Assembly (NCBI RefSeq): GCF_000217955.3 | Contig: NZ_AFOY02000012.1 | Coordinates: forward strand, 40,103 to 104,102 | Length of the DNA: 64,000 bases | Direction of reading: 5' to 3' | Source of the DNA: Pseudomonas fluorescens HK44 | GTDB taxonomy: Bacteria > Pseudomonadota > Gammaproteobacteria > Pseudomonadales > Pseudomonadaceae | Shown: in pieces, positions 36,635 to 45,167 of the stretch | Layout of the letters: each line of letters opens with the position of its first letter | Numbering within the stretch: the first letter of the stretch is position 1 | Notes under the pieces: generated by a model | Databases searched by the model: none | What the model saw: the letters and a program-made list of their open reading frames with translations, nothing else | What the model was told of the DNA's origin: nothing | Translations under genes and position numbers: made by a program

Positions 36635-36637
36635 TCA

Positions 36638-36930
36638 TGGGCATTGGCTTGAAGACAGACCCGAACGGGTACCGGGTTTGAAAAACCGAAGGAGGCCAGC
36701 AATACCTCTTTCCTCTGCGCCCACCCGAGGAGGGTGCGCGCATGGCCAAGGGGCCGGGACGTTCTGATTGCTTCAGGATCGGAGTGACCTACGGGTACAG
36801 GGAGTGCCCGCGCAAGGGCCGGGTCAGGACAAGCAGCGCCGCGTATTTGACCGTCATTCATGACGTGACAAGTCTGCGGCGCGCTTATATGTGCAAAGTG
36901 CTGCCCTAGAGCGGCCAGCCGATTTTTTTT
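36638..36930 (+). ncRNA. Candidate structured RNA downstream of the DUF1328 gene
   Basis: No plausible coding frame fills this stretch. It holds several strong inverted repeats: GACCCG/CGGGTT near 36650-36680; a perfect GCGCCGC / GCGGCGC stem (36836-36842 / 36876-36882) enclosing CGTCAT-TC-ATGACG; and an imperfect hairpin GCTGCC/GCCAGC followed by eight Ts (about 36899-36930) as terminator. Several unpaired GGA triplets lie between. It could be an independent sRNA or a long 3' UTR. I recognise no known family and see no clear promoter. Confidence 0.35.
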
Positions 36931-37189
36931 GTTGCGCCTGCCAGCAAACAGCCATCGGCGTTCTTCACAAAGCATTTAGTAGTGTTTAGGGCGACCGTAT
37001 ATCGAGAAATTTGGCGCTGATTTTCGCTCACGTTTCACTACGGCTCGTAGGATTTTTCTCTGGTTTTACCCCCTGATTCGCAGCTCAAAAAACCTCCAAT
37101 CTCCTCTACGATGGCCGGTTCACGGCACTTATGCCTGCCGAAATGTCGTATTCGAACCGGTTGGGACTGCGGTTTGGTTTGAAAAATCT

Positions 37190-37206
37190 CATGCCGATTC
37201 GGCATG
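37190..37206. promoter_or_regulatory. Perfect palindrome in the gltP leader
   Basis: CATGCCGA-T-TCGGCATG, a perfect 17-bp palindrome about 190 bp upstream of the transporter start, in the 465-bp stretch from 36931 to 37395 that holds no gene. TTCGG/CCGAA half sites recur nearby (GCCGAAATG, 37137-37145). AauR-type regulators of acidic amino-acid uptake use TTCGG-N4-CCGAA, so this may be an operator; the spacing differs. Confidence 0.4.
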
Positions 37207-37395
37207 GGGTAGGCGTTTACGGCATTAGACGTCGCTCCCGTGCATCGGAATAGTTGCGCCTTTTTTATCTGCCAGAGAGCCGTAATTACGCGCTCCGGGC
37301 GACCTTATCCGGGGGCAGATGCACAGACTTTTCCGCCATTGGGCGTTCCAGTTTGTGCATCTTCCCGAGTCCATTTATAAGAAAAGGGTAATGAT

Positions 37396-38727
37396 ATGAA
37401 GAAGGCAAAGCTGAGCCTCGCCTGGCAGATCCTCATCGGTCTGGTACTGGGCATTGCAATTGGTGCGTTGCTCAACCACTTCAGTGCGGAAAAAGCCTGG
37501 TGGATCAGTAACGTCCTGCAACCGGCGGGCGATATCTTTATCCGTCTGATCAAGATGATCGTGATCCCTATCGTGATCTCCTCGCTGGTCGTCGGCATTG
37601 CCGGTGTGGGCGATGCGAAGAAGCTCGGACGCATCGGTCTCAAGACCATCGTTTACTTCGAAATCGTCACCACCATCGCCATTCTGGTTGGCCTGGTGCT
37701 GGCCAACGTGTTCCACCCGGGTTCCGGCATCGACATGAGCACCCTGGGCACTGTGGATATTTCCAAGTACCAGGCGACCGCGGCCGAGGTTCAGCATGAA
37801 CACGCGTTCATCGAAACCATCCTCAACCTGATTCCATCGAACATCTTTGCCGCCATGGCGCGTGGCGAGATGCTGCCGATCATCTTCTTCTCGGTGTTGT
37901 TCGGTCTCGGTCTGTCGAGCCTGCAATCGGACCTGCGCGAGCCGCTGGTGAAGATGTTCCAGGGCGTCTCGGAAAGTATGTTCAAGGTCACTCACATGAT
38001 CATGAACTACGCCCCGATCGGCGTGTTCGCACTGATCGCAGTGACCGTTGCCAACTTCGGTTTCGCGTCCCTGCTGCCGCTGGCCAAACTGGTGATCCTG
38101 GTTTACGTCGCCATCCTGTTCTTCGCCTTCGTGGTGCTGGGGCTGGTTGCTCGCCTGTTCGGTTTCTCGGTGATCAAGCTGATGCGCATCTTCAAGGATG
38201 AGCTGGTGCTGGCCTACTCCACCGCGAGCTCCGAAACCGTGTTGCCGCGCGTGATCGAGAAGATGGAAGCCTACGGTGCACCGAAAGCCATTTGCAGCTT
38301 CGTGGTGCCGACCGGTTACTCGTTCAACCTCGACGGCTCGACCCTGTACCAGAGCATCGCGGCGATCTTCATTGCCCAGCTGTACGGTATCGACCTGTCG
38401 ATCAGCCAGCAGTTGCTGTTGGTACTGACCCTGATGGTCACCTCCAAAGGTATCGCCGGTGTGCCGGGCGTGTCGTTCGTGGTCCTGTTGGCAACGCTGG
38501 GCAGCGTAGGAATTCCATTGGAAGGCCTGGCGTTCATCGCCGGTGTCGACCGCATCATGGATATGGCCCGTACCGCACTGAACGTGATCGGCAACGCCCT
38601 GGCCGTATTGGTCATCTCCCGTTGGGAAGGCATGTACGACGACGCTAAAGGCCAGCGCTACTGGAACTCCCTGCCGCACTGGCGCAGCAAAGAGAAGCTG
38701 CCGGCTGGCGAGACTTCCAGCAACTGA
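37396..38727 (+). CDS. gltP: Glutamate/dicarboxylate:cation symporter
   Basis: 443 residues, DAACS family. Takes up glutamate/aspartate or C4-dicarboxylates with H+ or Na+. Eight helices plus two re-entrant hairpins; hallmarks are the serine-rich loop YSTASSETVLPRVIEKM, FVVPTGYSFNLDGSTLYQS and the segment TSKGIAGVPGVSFVVL. AAAGGG precedes the start. Corresponds in position to gltP near algB in P. aeruginosa; substrate preference between glutamate and dicarboxylates cannot be settled from sequence. Confidence 0.9.
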   Translation: MKKAKLSLAWQILIGLVLGIAIGALLNHFSAEKAWWISNVLQPAGDIFIRLIKMIVIPIVISSLVVGIAGVGDAKKLGRIGLKTIVYFEIVTTIAILVGLVLANVFHPGSGIDMSTLGTVDISKYQATAAEVQHEHAFIETILNLIPSNIFAAMARGEMLPIIFFSVLFGLGLSSLQSDLREPLVKMFQGVSESMFKVTHMIMNYAPIGVFALIAVTVANFGFASLLPLAKLVILVYVAILFFAFVVLGLVARLFGFSVIKLMRIFKDELVLAYSTASSETVLPRVIEKMEAYGAPKAICSFVVPTGYSFNLDGSTLYQSIAAIFIAQLYGIDLSISQQLLLVLTLMVTSKGIAGVPGVSFVVLLATLGSVGIPLEGLAFIAGVDRIMDMARTALNVIGNALAVLVISRWEGMYDDAKGQRYWNSLPHWRSKEKLPAGETSSN

Positions 38728-38737
38728 CAGTACCCTC

Positions 38738-38827
38738 TGTAGGAGCAAGGCTTGCCCGCGATGCAGGCGCCACGGTGTAGCAGATACACCGCGTCATCGT
38801 TCATCGCGGGCAAGCCATGCTCCCACA
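38738..38827. repeat. REPIN (inverted REP doublet)
   Basis: TGTAGGAGCAAGGCTTGCCCGCGATG on the left and CATCGCGGGCAAGCCATGCTCCCACA on the right pair around a 35-bp centre that also contains GGTGTAGCAGATACACC. GGAGC-CTTGCCCGCGA variant. Confidence 0.85.
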
Positions 38828-38839
38828 AGTAGAGCCAAA

Positions 38840-38865
38840 CAAACCCCGGAGAAATCCGGGGTTTG
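38840..38865 (+). terminator. Terminator after gltP
   Basis: CAAACCCCGGA-GAAA-TCCGGGGTTTG, a perfect 11-bp stem with a GAAA tetraloop, then TCGTTT. It separates gltP from the next plus-strand gene. Confidence 0.85.
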
Positions 38866-38917
38866 TCGTTTCTGCCCACCCCGCTATCATTCGCGCATCT
38901 TCTGGGGGATTTGACTG

Positions 38918-40147
38918 ATGCTCAATGGCCTGTGGCTTGGCTTTTTCATCGTGGCGGCCGTTTCGGCACTCGCGCAGTGGCTGATCGGCGGCAATGCCGG
39001 GATCTTCGCGACGATGGTGGAAAGCATCTTTGCCATGGCCAAACTGTCGGTCGACGTGATGGTGTTGCTGTTCGGCACCCTGACCCTGTGGCTGGGTTTT
39101 CTGCGAATCGCCGAAAAGGCCGGGATCGTCGACTGGCTGGCCAAGGCGCTCGGCCCGCTGTTCCTGCGCCTGATGCCCGAAGTGCCGGCGGGGCATCCGG
39201 CCATCGGCCTGATCACCCTCAACTTTGCTGCCAACACCCTGGGGCTCGACAATGCCGCTACGCCGATTGGTCTCAAGGCGATGCGTGCGTTGCAGGAGCT
39301 CAACCCCAGCACTACGGTCGCGAGCAATGCCCAAATCCTGTTCCTGGTGCTTAACGCCTCGTCCCTGACCCTGCTGCCCGTGACTATCTTCATGTACCGC
39401 GCCCAGCAAGGTGCAGCCGACCCGACACTGGTGTTCCTGCCGATTTTGCTGGCGACCAGTTGTTCAACCATCGTCGGCCTGCTGTCGGTGGCATTCATGC
39501 AGCGCCTTCGGCTGTGGGACCCGGTGGTGCTGGCTTACCTGATTCCGGGGGCGCTGGTACTGGGTGGGTTCATGGCGCTGTTGACGGCGCTCTCAGCCAC
39601 TGCTCTGGCGAGCCTGTCGTCGATCCTCGGTAACCTGACAATGTTCGGGTTGATCATGCTGTTTCTGGTGATTGGCGCGCTGCGCAAGGTCAAGGTCTAC
39701 GAAGCATTCGTCGAAGGTGCCAAAGAAGGCTTTGATGTCGCCAAGAACCTGCTGCCGTATCTGGTCGCGATGCTCTGTGCAGTGGGCGTATTGCGAGCGT
39801 CCGGGGCGCTGGACTTCGGTCTGGACGGGATTCGCCATCTGGTGCAATGGGCTGGATGGGACACGCGTTTCGTCGATGCCCTGCCGACCGCGATGGTCAA
39901 ACCGTTCTCCGGCAGCGCCGCACGGGCGATGCTGATCGAAACCATGAAAACCCAAGGTGTCGACAGCTTTCCGGCGCTGGTGGCAGCGACTATTCAGGGC
40001 AGTACCGAAACCACCTTCTATGTGCTGGCGGTGTACTTCGGCGCGGTGAGCATTCAGCGTGCGCGGCATGCCGTGGGTTGCGCACTGCTGGCGGAACTCG
40101 CCGGGGTGCTGGGGGCGATCGGGGTTTGCTACTGGTTCTTCGGGTAG
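38918..40147 (+). CDS. SpmA/SpmB-type nucleoside-recognition membrane protein
   Basis: 409 residues with about ten membrane helices. Two 'Gate' domains in tandem: the N-terminal half resembles SpmA (LNFAANTLGLDNAATPIGLKAM), the C-terminal half resembles SpmB (FSGSAARAMLIETMK, GSTETTFYVLAVYFG). In spore formers these are separate spore-maturation proteins; in non-sporulating pseudomonads the fused protein is common and its transported substrate is unknown. GGGGGA precedes the ATG. Confidence 0.88.
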   Translation: MLNGLWLGFFIVAAVSALAQWLIGGNAGIFATMVESIFAMAKLSVDVMVLLFGTLTLWLGFLRIAEKAGIVDWLAKALGPLFLRLMPEVPAGHPAIGLITLNFAANTLGLDNAATPIGLKAMRALQELNPSTTVASNAQILFLVLNASSLTLLPVTIFMYRAQQGAADPTLVFLPILLATSCSTIVGLLSVAFMQRLRLWDPVVLAYLIPGALVLGGFMALLTALSATALASLSSILGNLTMFGLIMLFLVIGALRKVKVYEAFVEGAKEGFDVAKNLLPYLVAMLCAVGVLRASGALDFGLDGIRHLVQWAGWDTRFVDALPTAMVKPFSGSAARAMLIETMKTQGVDSFPALVAATIQGSTETTFYVLAVYFGAVSIQRARHAVGCALLAELAGVLGAIGVCYWFFG

Positions 40148-40157
40148 TCCGCTATCT

Positions 40158-40302
40158 CTGTGGCGAGGGAGCTTGCTCCCGCTGGGTCGCGTAGCGGCCC
40201 TAAAACCTGTGATTACATTCGGTCTGGCACACCGTGCCCAAAGGTTTGCGACTGCTTCGCCCGAGCGCGGACCGGCCGGCGGGAGCAAGCTCCCTCGCCA
40301 CG
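40158..40302. repeat. REPIN (inverted REP doublet)
   Basis: CTGTGGCGAGGGAGCTTGCT and its mate AGCAAGCTCCCTCGCCAC lie at the two ends of the gap between the convergent genes ending at 40147 and 40317. GTGGCGAGGGAGC class. Confidence 0.88.
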
Positions 40303-40316
40303 GGTACGGTGCTGGC

Positions 40317-40955
40317 TCAGGGTTTCATGGTCGCGGTCTTCTGCCCCTGCTCTACCGTCCACGCAATCACCTGCGCCGTGAGCGTGTCACTGGCCTGACC
40401 AAACCCGGTCACCACTGCAGGCACTTTTACATCGCTTAATGACTGGCGCACTTCGAAGCGGCGGCTGGCGAGGATCCGCTGATCATTGCCACGCACCAGT
40501 AACGCATCCAGGCTAATGACCACTTGCGCGGTGTTGCCTTGATATTCCGTCTGGAACGCTTGCAGGTTCCCGCTCAGTTCCAGATCCGTCTGCAAGTTGC
40601 TGTCGTCGGTGCTGAGCCGCTGTACGCGGCCGTCCTGGGCAAACCCGGCGAGCAGCCGATTACGCAGCAGGATCGGCGTAGGATCGCTCCAGCGCGAAGC
40701 CTTGTAGCTGCTGATCAGATCGCCTTGAGGGATTACGGCGATTTTTGCACTGTTGAGCACGTCGCTTGCCTGGGGTTTAGACAGCCGCAGCGACCAAGGC
40801 ACCGAGTTGGCGTGCGTCGATGCCGCGGCGTTCGGCGCGGCAGGCAGACGGTAGACATCCTGGGGGTCAGCCTTGGGTAAAATCGAGCAGGCACTGGTCA
40901 GCGCGATACTTGCCAACAGCGCGTAGTGCGCAAAGGCGCGGTAGACAGGTTTCAT
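40317..40955 (-). CDS. ABC transport auxiliary lipoprotein (PqiC-like)
   Basis: 212 residues. Signal peptide with lipobox TSAC, then a beta-rich domain containing VPWSLRLSKPQASDVLNSAKIAV, shared by outer-membrane auxiliary lipoproteins of MCE lipid transporters. Last of four overlapping genes encoding a Mla/YrbE-type system; it overlaps the MCE gene by four bases. It should sit on the inner face of the outer membrane and receive the MCE complex. Confidence 0.85.
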   Translation of the reverse strand: MKPVYRAFAHYALLASIALTSACSILPKADPQDVYRLPAAPNAAASTHANSVPWSLRLSKPQASDVLNSAKIAVIPQGDLISSYKASRWSDPTPILLRNRLLAGFAQDGRVQRLSTDDSNLQTDLELSGNLQAFQTEYQGNTAQVVISLDALLVRGNDQRILASRRFEVRQSLSDVKVPAVVTGFGQASDTLTAQVIAWTVEQGQKTATMKP

Positions 40956-41890
40956 GGCGTGAACTCCTTATCCTTGTCGCCGCCCAGCAAGTAACCGCTG
41001 GGGTTGGAATCCAGGCGACGAGAGATGGCGCGTAACGAACTCAGGGTGTCGCGTAACTCACGTATGGCCGGGGCCAGACTGTTGAGCCCCTGCATGCCAT
41101 TATTCAGCGCATCCTGATTGTCGGTCAGCAAGCTGTTGATGGTCGCGCTGCTCTGCTCCAGCGACTTCATGGCTTGCTCGGCACTGCCGAACATCTGTTT
41201 GCCTTGATCGTTGAGCATGCCGTTGGCGTTACGCATCAATGCAGAAGTCTGCTCAAGGGTGGCGCTGGCCTGTTTGCCTACCGAGGCCAGTTGTTGCATG
41301 GCCTGGCTAAGATCCCCGCGCTGCTCGGCAATGCTTCCGGTGGTTTGCTTCAGGCTCTCAAGGGTATTGCTCAGGCGGTCGACGTTTTCCGGCGACATCA
41401 TCTGGTTGGCGCTATGCAGCAACAGGTTAACGCTGCTCATCAGGTCATCGCTGTTGTTCAGCAAGCGTGAGATGGGCGAAGGCGAAGCAACAATCTCCGG
41501 CAAATTACCGTTCTTGCCGCGCAGCTCGGGGCTCTGCGGCGTACCCCCGCTGAGCTGGATGATCGAGGTACCGGTAATCCCGGTCAGCGCCAGTTTCGCC
41601 TGGGTGTCTTCCTTGATCGGGGTTTCGCCGCCCAGACGAATCCGTGCCAGTACCCGGCGTGGGTCTTTTGGGTCGAGGCGCAAACTCACTACATCGCCGA
41701 CCTTGATCCCGCTGTACTGCACTGCACTGCCTTTGGACAGACCGCTGACCGCCTCGTTGAAGACGACTTCATAATCCTTGAACTCGCTGTCGATGCTGGA
41801 CTTGGCCAGCCACAGGCCGAACAGTAATGCACCGGCCACCACCAATACGGTGAACAGGCCGATCAATACATGGTGGGCTCGGGTTTCCAT
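40952..41890 (-). CDS. MCE/MlaD-family lipid-binding protein
   Basis: 312 residues. One N-terminal membrane helix (METRAHHVLIGLFTVLVVAGALLFG region), then an MCE domain (about 38-115: YEVVFNEAVSGLSKGSAVQYSGIKVGDV) and a long helical C-terminal part (about 150-290) that could form a tube or needle across the periplasm. Periplasmic lipid-binding unit of the transporter. Start at 41890 begins the membrane anchor. Confidence 0.9.
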   Translation of the reverse strand: METRAHHVLIGLFTVLVVAGALLFGLWLAKSSIDSEFKDYEVVFNEAVSGLSKGSAVQYSGIKVGDVVSLRLDPKDPRRVLARIRLGGETPIKEDTQAKLALTGITGTSIIQLSGGTPQSPELRGKNGNLPEIVASPSPISRLLNNSDDLMSSVNLLLHSANQMMSPENVDRLSNTLESLKQTTGSIAEQRGDLSQAMQQLASVGKQASATLEQTSALMRNANGMLNDQGKQMFGSAEQAMKSLEQSSATINSLLTDNQDALNNGMQGLNSLAPAIRELRDTLSSLRAISRRLDSNPSGYLLGGDKDKEFTP

Positions 41891-41891
41891 G

Positions 41892-42695
41892 TCATACCTC
41901 GTTAAGCTGTGAAGCGGCCGAAAGTGCCGCGCGGCCGCGTGGGCCGTGGAAGTATTCGTGAATCCACGCGTCGTCGGTTTCCGACACTGTGTCGATGGCG
42001 TCGGCCACCAGTACTTTTTTCTGCGCCAGTACCGCGACCCGGTCGGTGATGGTGTACAGCGTATCGAGGTCGTGGGTGACCAGGAAAACACTCAGCCCCA
42101 ACGCATCGCGCAGCGTCAGGATCAACTGATCGAACGCCGCGGCGCCGATCGGATCGAGGCCGGCGGTCGGCTCATCGAGGAACAGGATGTCCGGGTCCAG
42201 TGCCAAGGCACGCGCCAGCGCCGCGCGTTTGATCATGCCGCCGGACAGCGAGGCCGGGTACTTGTCGGCAGCCGACAGCGGCAGACCGGCCAAAGCCAGT
42301 TTGACCGCCGCCAGATGCTCGGCGTCTTCGCGACTCAGGCCGGCGTGCTCGATCAATGGCAGGGCGACGTTTTCGGTCACGGTCAGCGAAGAGAACAGCG
42401 CGCCCTTCTGAAACAACACGCCGAAGCGCCGCTCGACCATTGAGCGTTCACGCTCCGTCAGGCTCGGCAGGTTTTTGCCAAACACCTTCACCATGCCTTC
42501 GCTGGGCTGGCGCAGGCCAACGATGCTGCGCAGCAACACCGATTTTCCGCTGCCGGAACCGCCGACCACGGCGAGAATCTCGCCCTTGTACAAATCCAGG
42601 TCGAGGTTTTCATGCACGCTCTGGCGGCCGAAGCGATTGCACAGCCCACGGACTTCGATCACCGCCTCGCAGGGCTTACGGGGTAAACGACTCAC
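41892..42695 (-). CDS. ABC transporter ATP-binding protein (MlaF-type)
   Basis: 267 residues. Walker A GGSGSGKSV, signature LSGGMIKRAALARALALDPD, Walker B ILFLDEPTAGLD, H-loop LVTHDLD. LSGGM rather than LSGGQ is typical of MlaF/Mkl ATPases. It overlaps the permease gene by four bases and lies 1 bp before the MCE gene. Confidence 0.93.
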   Translation of the reverse strand: MSRLPRKPCEAVIEVRGLCNRFGRQSVHENLDLDLYKGEILAVVGGSGSGKSVLLRSIVGLRQPSEGMVKVFGKNLPSLTERERSMVERRFGVLFQKGALFSSLTVTENVALPLIEHAGLSREDAEHLAAVKLALAGLPLSAADKYPASLSGGMIKRAALARALALDPDILFLDEPTAGLDPIGAAAFDQLILTLRDALGLSVFLVTHDLDTLYTITDRVAVLAQKKVLVADAIDTVSETDDAWIHEYFHGPRGRAALSAASQLNEV

Positions 42696-43837
42696 CAGCC
42701 CATCTCCATAAAGAACAATGCGGCGACCGCATCGAGCACGATCACCACGAAAATCGACTGCACCACGCTGGACGTGGTGTGGGCGCCAACGGACTCAGCA
42801 CTGCCACTGACCTTGAAGCCCTCCAGACAACCAATGGCGGCGATCAGAAAAGCGAAGATCGGTGCTTTGACCATGCCGACCAGGAAATGTTGAACGCTGA
42901 TGTCCGATTGCAGCAAAGAGAGGAACATCGCCGGCGAAATGCCCAGCGAAATCGCACAGACCACTCCGCCACCGACAATCCCCGAAAGCATCGCCAGAAA
43001 GGTCAGCATCGGCAGCGCTACCAGCAACGCCAACACCCGTGGCACCACCAGCAGCTCCATCGGATCGAGACCCAAGGTGCGGATCGCGTCGATTTCTTCA
43101 TTGGCCTTCATCGAGCCGATTTGCGCGGTAAAGGCGCTGGCAGTGCGCCCTGCCATCAGGATCGCGGTCAGCAACACACCAAATTCGCGCAGGAACGAGA
43201 ATGCCACCAGGTCCACGGTAAAAATGCTCGCACCAAAACTGGCGAGTACCGTGGCACCGAGGAAGGCCACCACTGCGCCCACCATGAAGGTCAGCAAGGC
43301 GACAATGGGCGCGGCGTCGAGGCCGGTTTGCTCGATGTGCGCGACCATCGGCGTGATCCGCCAGCGCTTGGGGCGAAACAGGCTGCGCGCGATGGTTTCC
43401 AGAATCAGTCCGACAAAACCCAACAGTTGCAGCGTGTCTTGCCAGACTGCATCCACCGCGCGCCCGATGCGGGTCAGCAGTTGAATGCCGACACTGATTT
43501 CGGGCTCTTTGACGGGGATGCAGAAGTCGGTCAGCGAGCAATAGACGGTTTGCAGCAGCGCACGGTCGGCGGCGGACAGGCTGCAGTCGGGGTGCTCGGC
43601 GGACTTGCCGAGGCGCTCGGCACCGAGCAGTTCAACCAACAGCGAGGCGCCGGCGGTGTCGAGTGCGCCGAGGCCGTTGAGGTCGATGGGGGTTCGGTCG
43701 TCGTACTGACCTTTGAGGGCGCTGCTCAGGCGTTTGAGGTCGGCGTAATGGACAAGCGTCCAGTCACCCGTGACCCGCAACCGCACAGGGGTGTTCGAAG
43801 TATCGAGTTGGGCACTGCCGGCAATCGTGCTGCTCAT
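42692..43837 (-). CDS. MlaE-family permease with N-terminal STAS-like domain
   Basis: 381 residues. Residues 1-115 look like a STAS-type fold (PIDLNGLGALDTAGASLLVE), the domain that MlaB supplies as a separate protein in enterobacteria. The rest is the MlaE/YrbE permease with GSMKANEEIDAIRTLGLDPMELLVVPR, its coupling element. The fusion makes the four-gene set self-contained: permease+STAS, ATPase, MCE and lipoprotein. Moves phospholipids between the membranes; direction unknown. Confidence 0.92.
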   Translation of the reverse strand: MSSTIAGSAQLDTSNTPVRLRVTGDWTLVHYADLKRLSSALKGQYDDRTPIDLNGLGALDTAGASLLVELLGAERLGKSAEHPDCSLSAADRALLQTVYCSLTDFCIPVKEPEISVGIQLLTRIGRAVDAVWQDTLQLLGFVGLILETIARSLFRPKRWRITPMVAHIEQTGLDAAPIVALLTFMVGAVVAFLGATVLASFGASIFTVDLVAFSFLREFGVLLTAILMAGRTASAFTAQIGSMKANEEIDAIRTLGLDPMELLVVPRVLALLVALPMLTFLAMLSGIVGGGVVCAISLGISPAMFLSLLQSDISVQHFLVGMVKAPIFAFLIAAIGCLEGFKVSGSAESVGAHTTSSVVQSIFVVIVLDAVAALFFMEMGW

Positions 43838-43891
43838 AATCTCCGTGCTTGTTCTACTGATACGCAGAGCTACGTAATAGCACGATCCGGG

Positions 43892-44935
43892 TTACTTTGC
43901 CTCGCTCGGCGTCGTGCCGTTTTGACCAGCGTCGGTCACATCGAAGCGCAATACGCCGATCACCTGACCGTCTTCGGTCAGTACCCGCACTTGCCAGTCA
44001 CCCACCGGGTTCCCGGGGAAGTTCTGCTTATGGGTCCAGGCCCGGTAGCCTTCCTTGCGCCCGCCGTGGATATCCAGTGCGATGCGGTCGACCTCTTGGC
44101 CGTTGAACTGCCAGACGTGATAAATCCGCTCGTCGAGCCCGCGCGGTGCGTTGATCGCGGTATAGGCGTACAGACCATCAGGGCGCAGCTGGGCGACGCT
44201 GACTTCATTGTGGCTGTCGCCGGGTGTACGGTCTTGTAGTTGTGTGCTGATTGCCACTTGCGTCATCCACAAAGTGGCCGGCGGCACCCAGGAACGCAGC
44301 AACCAGCCGGCGCAGCCGATGGCCAGGGTGATGCTGAGCACGCTCAGGCCGCCGCGGATCGTGCGAATCGGAAAGATCGACGCCAGGCTTGGGAAAGACA
44401 GCAGCATGGCGGTGCCCAGTGCCAGTTTGAAACTCTGGGCGGTGGTCAGGTTCAGGATGATCGGCAATGCGGTCAGCAGCGCGGCAAACAGCGTCAGCGT
44501 ATGCATCGCCAGAAACAACCAGCGACGCGGTGCCAGCCATTTGTAATACAGCGGATCGGTGATCGAAACCAGCGCCGCGGCCCCGAGCAGTCCGGTGAAC
44601 ACCAGTTGCCCGCTGTTCCAGGTGGTGGTGATGAAAAAGAACGGCAAGACGAAGAACAGACTTTCCTGGTGGATCATCTGCGTCGCATAGCGCAACAGCG
44701 GCTGCGGGATCTCACGCTTGAAGACCTTGGTGAACAGCTCAGTCAGGCTGTTTTCCAGCATCAGCCAGAGCCAACTGACCAGCATGATCACCGCAATCCA
44801 GGTCGCCAGGCTTTGCTGGCGGTCGACCAGAATGAAACTGCAGACCCCCGAGATGAAGCCACCGAGCGCAATGACCCCGGGGTAGCGCTTCATCAGTTCG
44901 AGGATGCGCGTTACGTAATGGGTCAGGATAGGCAT
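43892..44935 (-). CDS. DUF5924/DUF2914 membrane protein
   Basis: 347 residues. Seven or so membrane helices (about 15-245), then an extracytoplasmic C-terminal domain with IYHVWQFNGQEVDRIALDI and GDWQVRVLTEDGQVIGVLRF, the DUF2914-type beta domain. Start 44935 (MPILTHYVTRIL) is preferred; longer versions read back into a repeat. Function unknown; DUF2914 domains are thought to bind ligands or wall components in the periplasm. Confidence 0.82.
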   Translation of the reverse strand: MPILTHYVTRILELMKRYPGVIALGGFISGVCSFILVDRQQSLATWIAVIMLVSWLWLMLENSLTELFTKVFKREIPQPLLRYATQMIHQESLFFVLPFFFITTTWNSGQLVFTGLLGAAALVSITDPLYYKWLAPRRWLFLAMHTLTLFAALLTALPIILNLTTAQSFKLALGTAMLLSFPSLASIFPIRTIRGGLSVLSITLAIGCAGWLLRSWVPPATLWMTQVAISTQLQDRTPGDSHNEVSVAQLRPDGLYAYTAINAPRGLDERIYHVWQFNGQEVDRIALDIHGGRKEGYRAWTHKQNFPGNPVGDWQVRVLTEDGQVIGVLRFDVTDAGQNGTTPSEAK

Positions 44936-45030
44936 TCGGCGGTTCGCAATTGTCGTGGGTAAAAACCCCGACAGGATAACGCTGGCACAGTGATGTTGCG
45001 AGGAGCCAACTGTGTGACCGGGTACAGCAA

Positions 45031-45164
45031 CTGTGGCGAGGGAGCTTGCTCCCGCTCGGGTGCGCAGCAGCCGCAAACGGTCGCTGGAGTTCAACGTTCA
45101 CAATCGTGCTGGCAGTTTTTAGGGCCGCTTCGCGACCCAGCGGGAGCAAGCTCCCTCGCCACAG
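45031..45164. repeat. REPIN (inverted REP doublet)
   Basis: CTGTGGCGAGGGAGCTTGCT and AGCAAGCTCCCTCGCCACAG as inverted ends, GTGGCGAGGGAGC class, between two genes transcribed in the same direction. Confidence 0.88.
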
Positions 45165-45167
45165 TTA

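Noticed and set aside
42356..44239. 627-codon plus-strand open frame across the lipid transporter genes
   Set aside because: It spans three real minus-strand genes and a gap, with low-complexity Arg/Gln/His composition.
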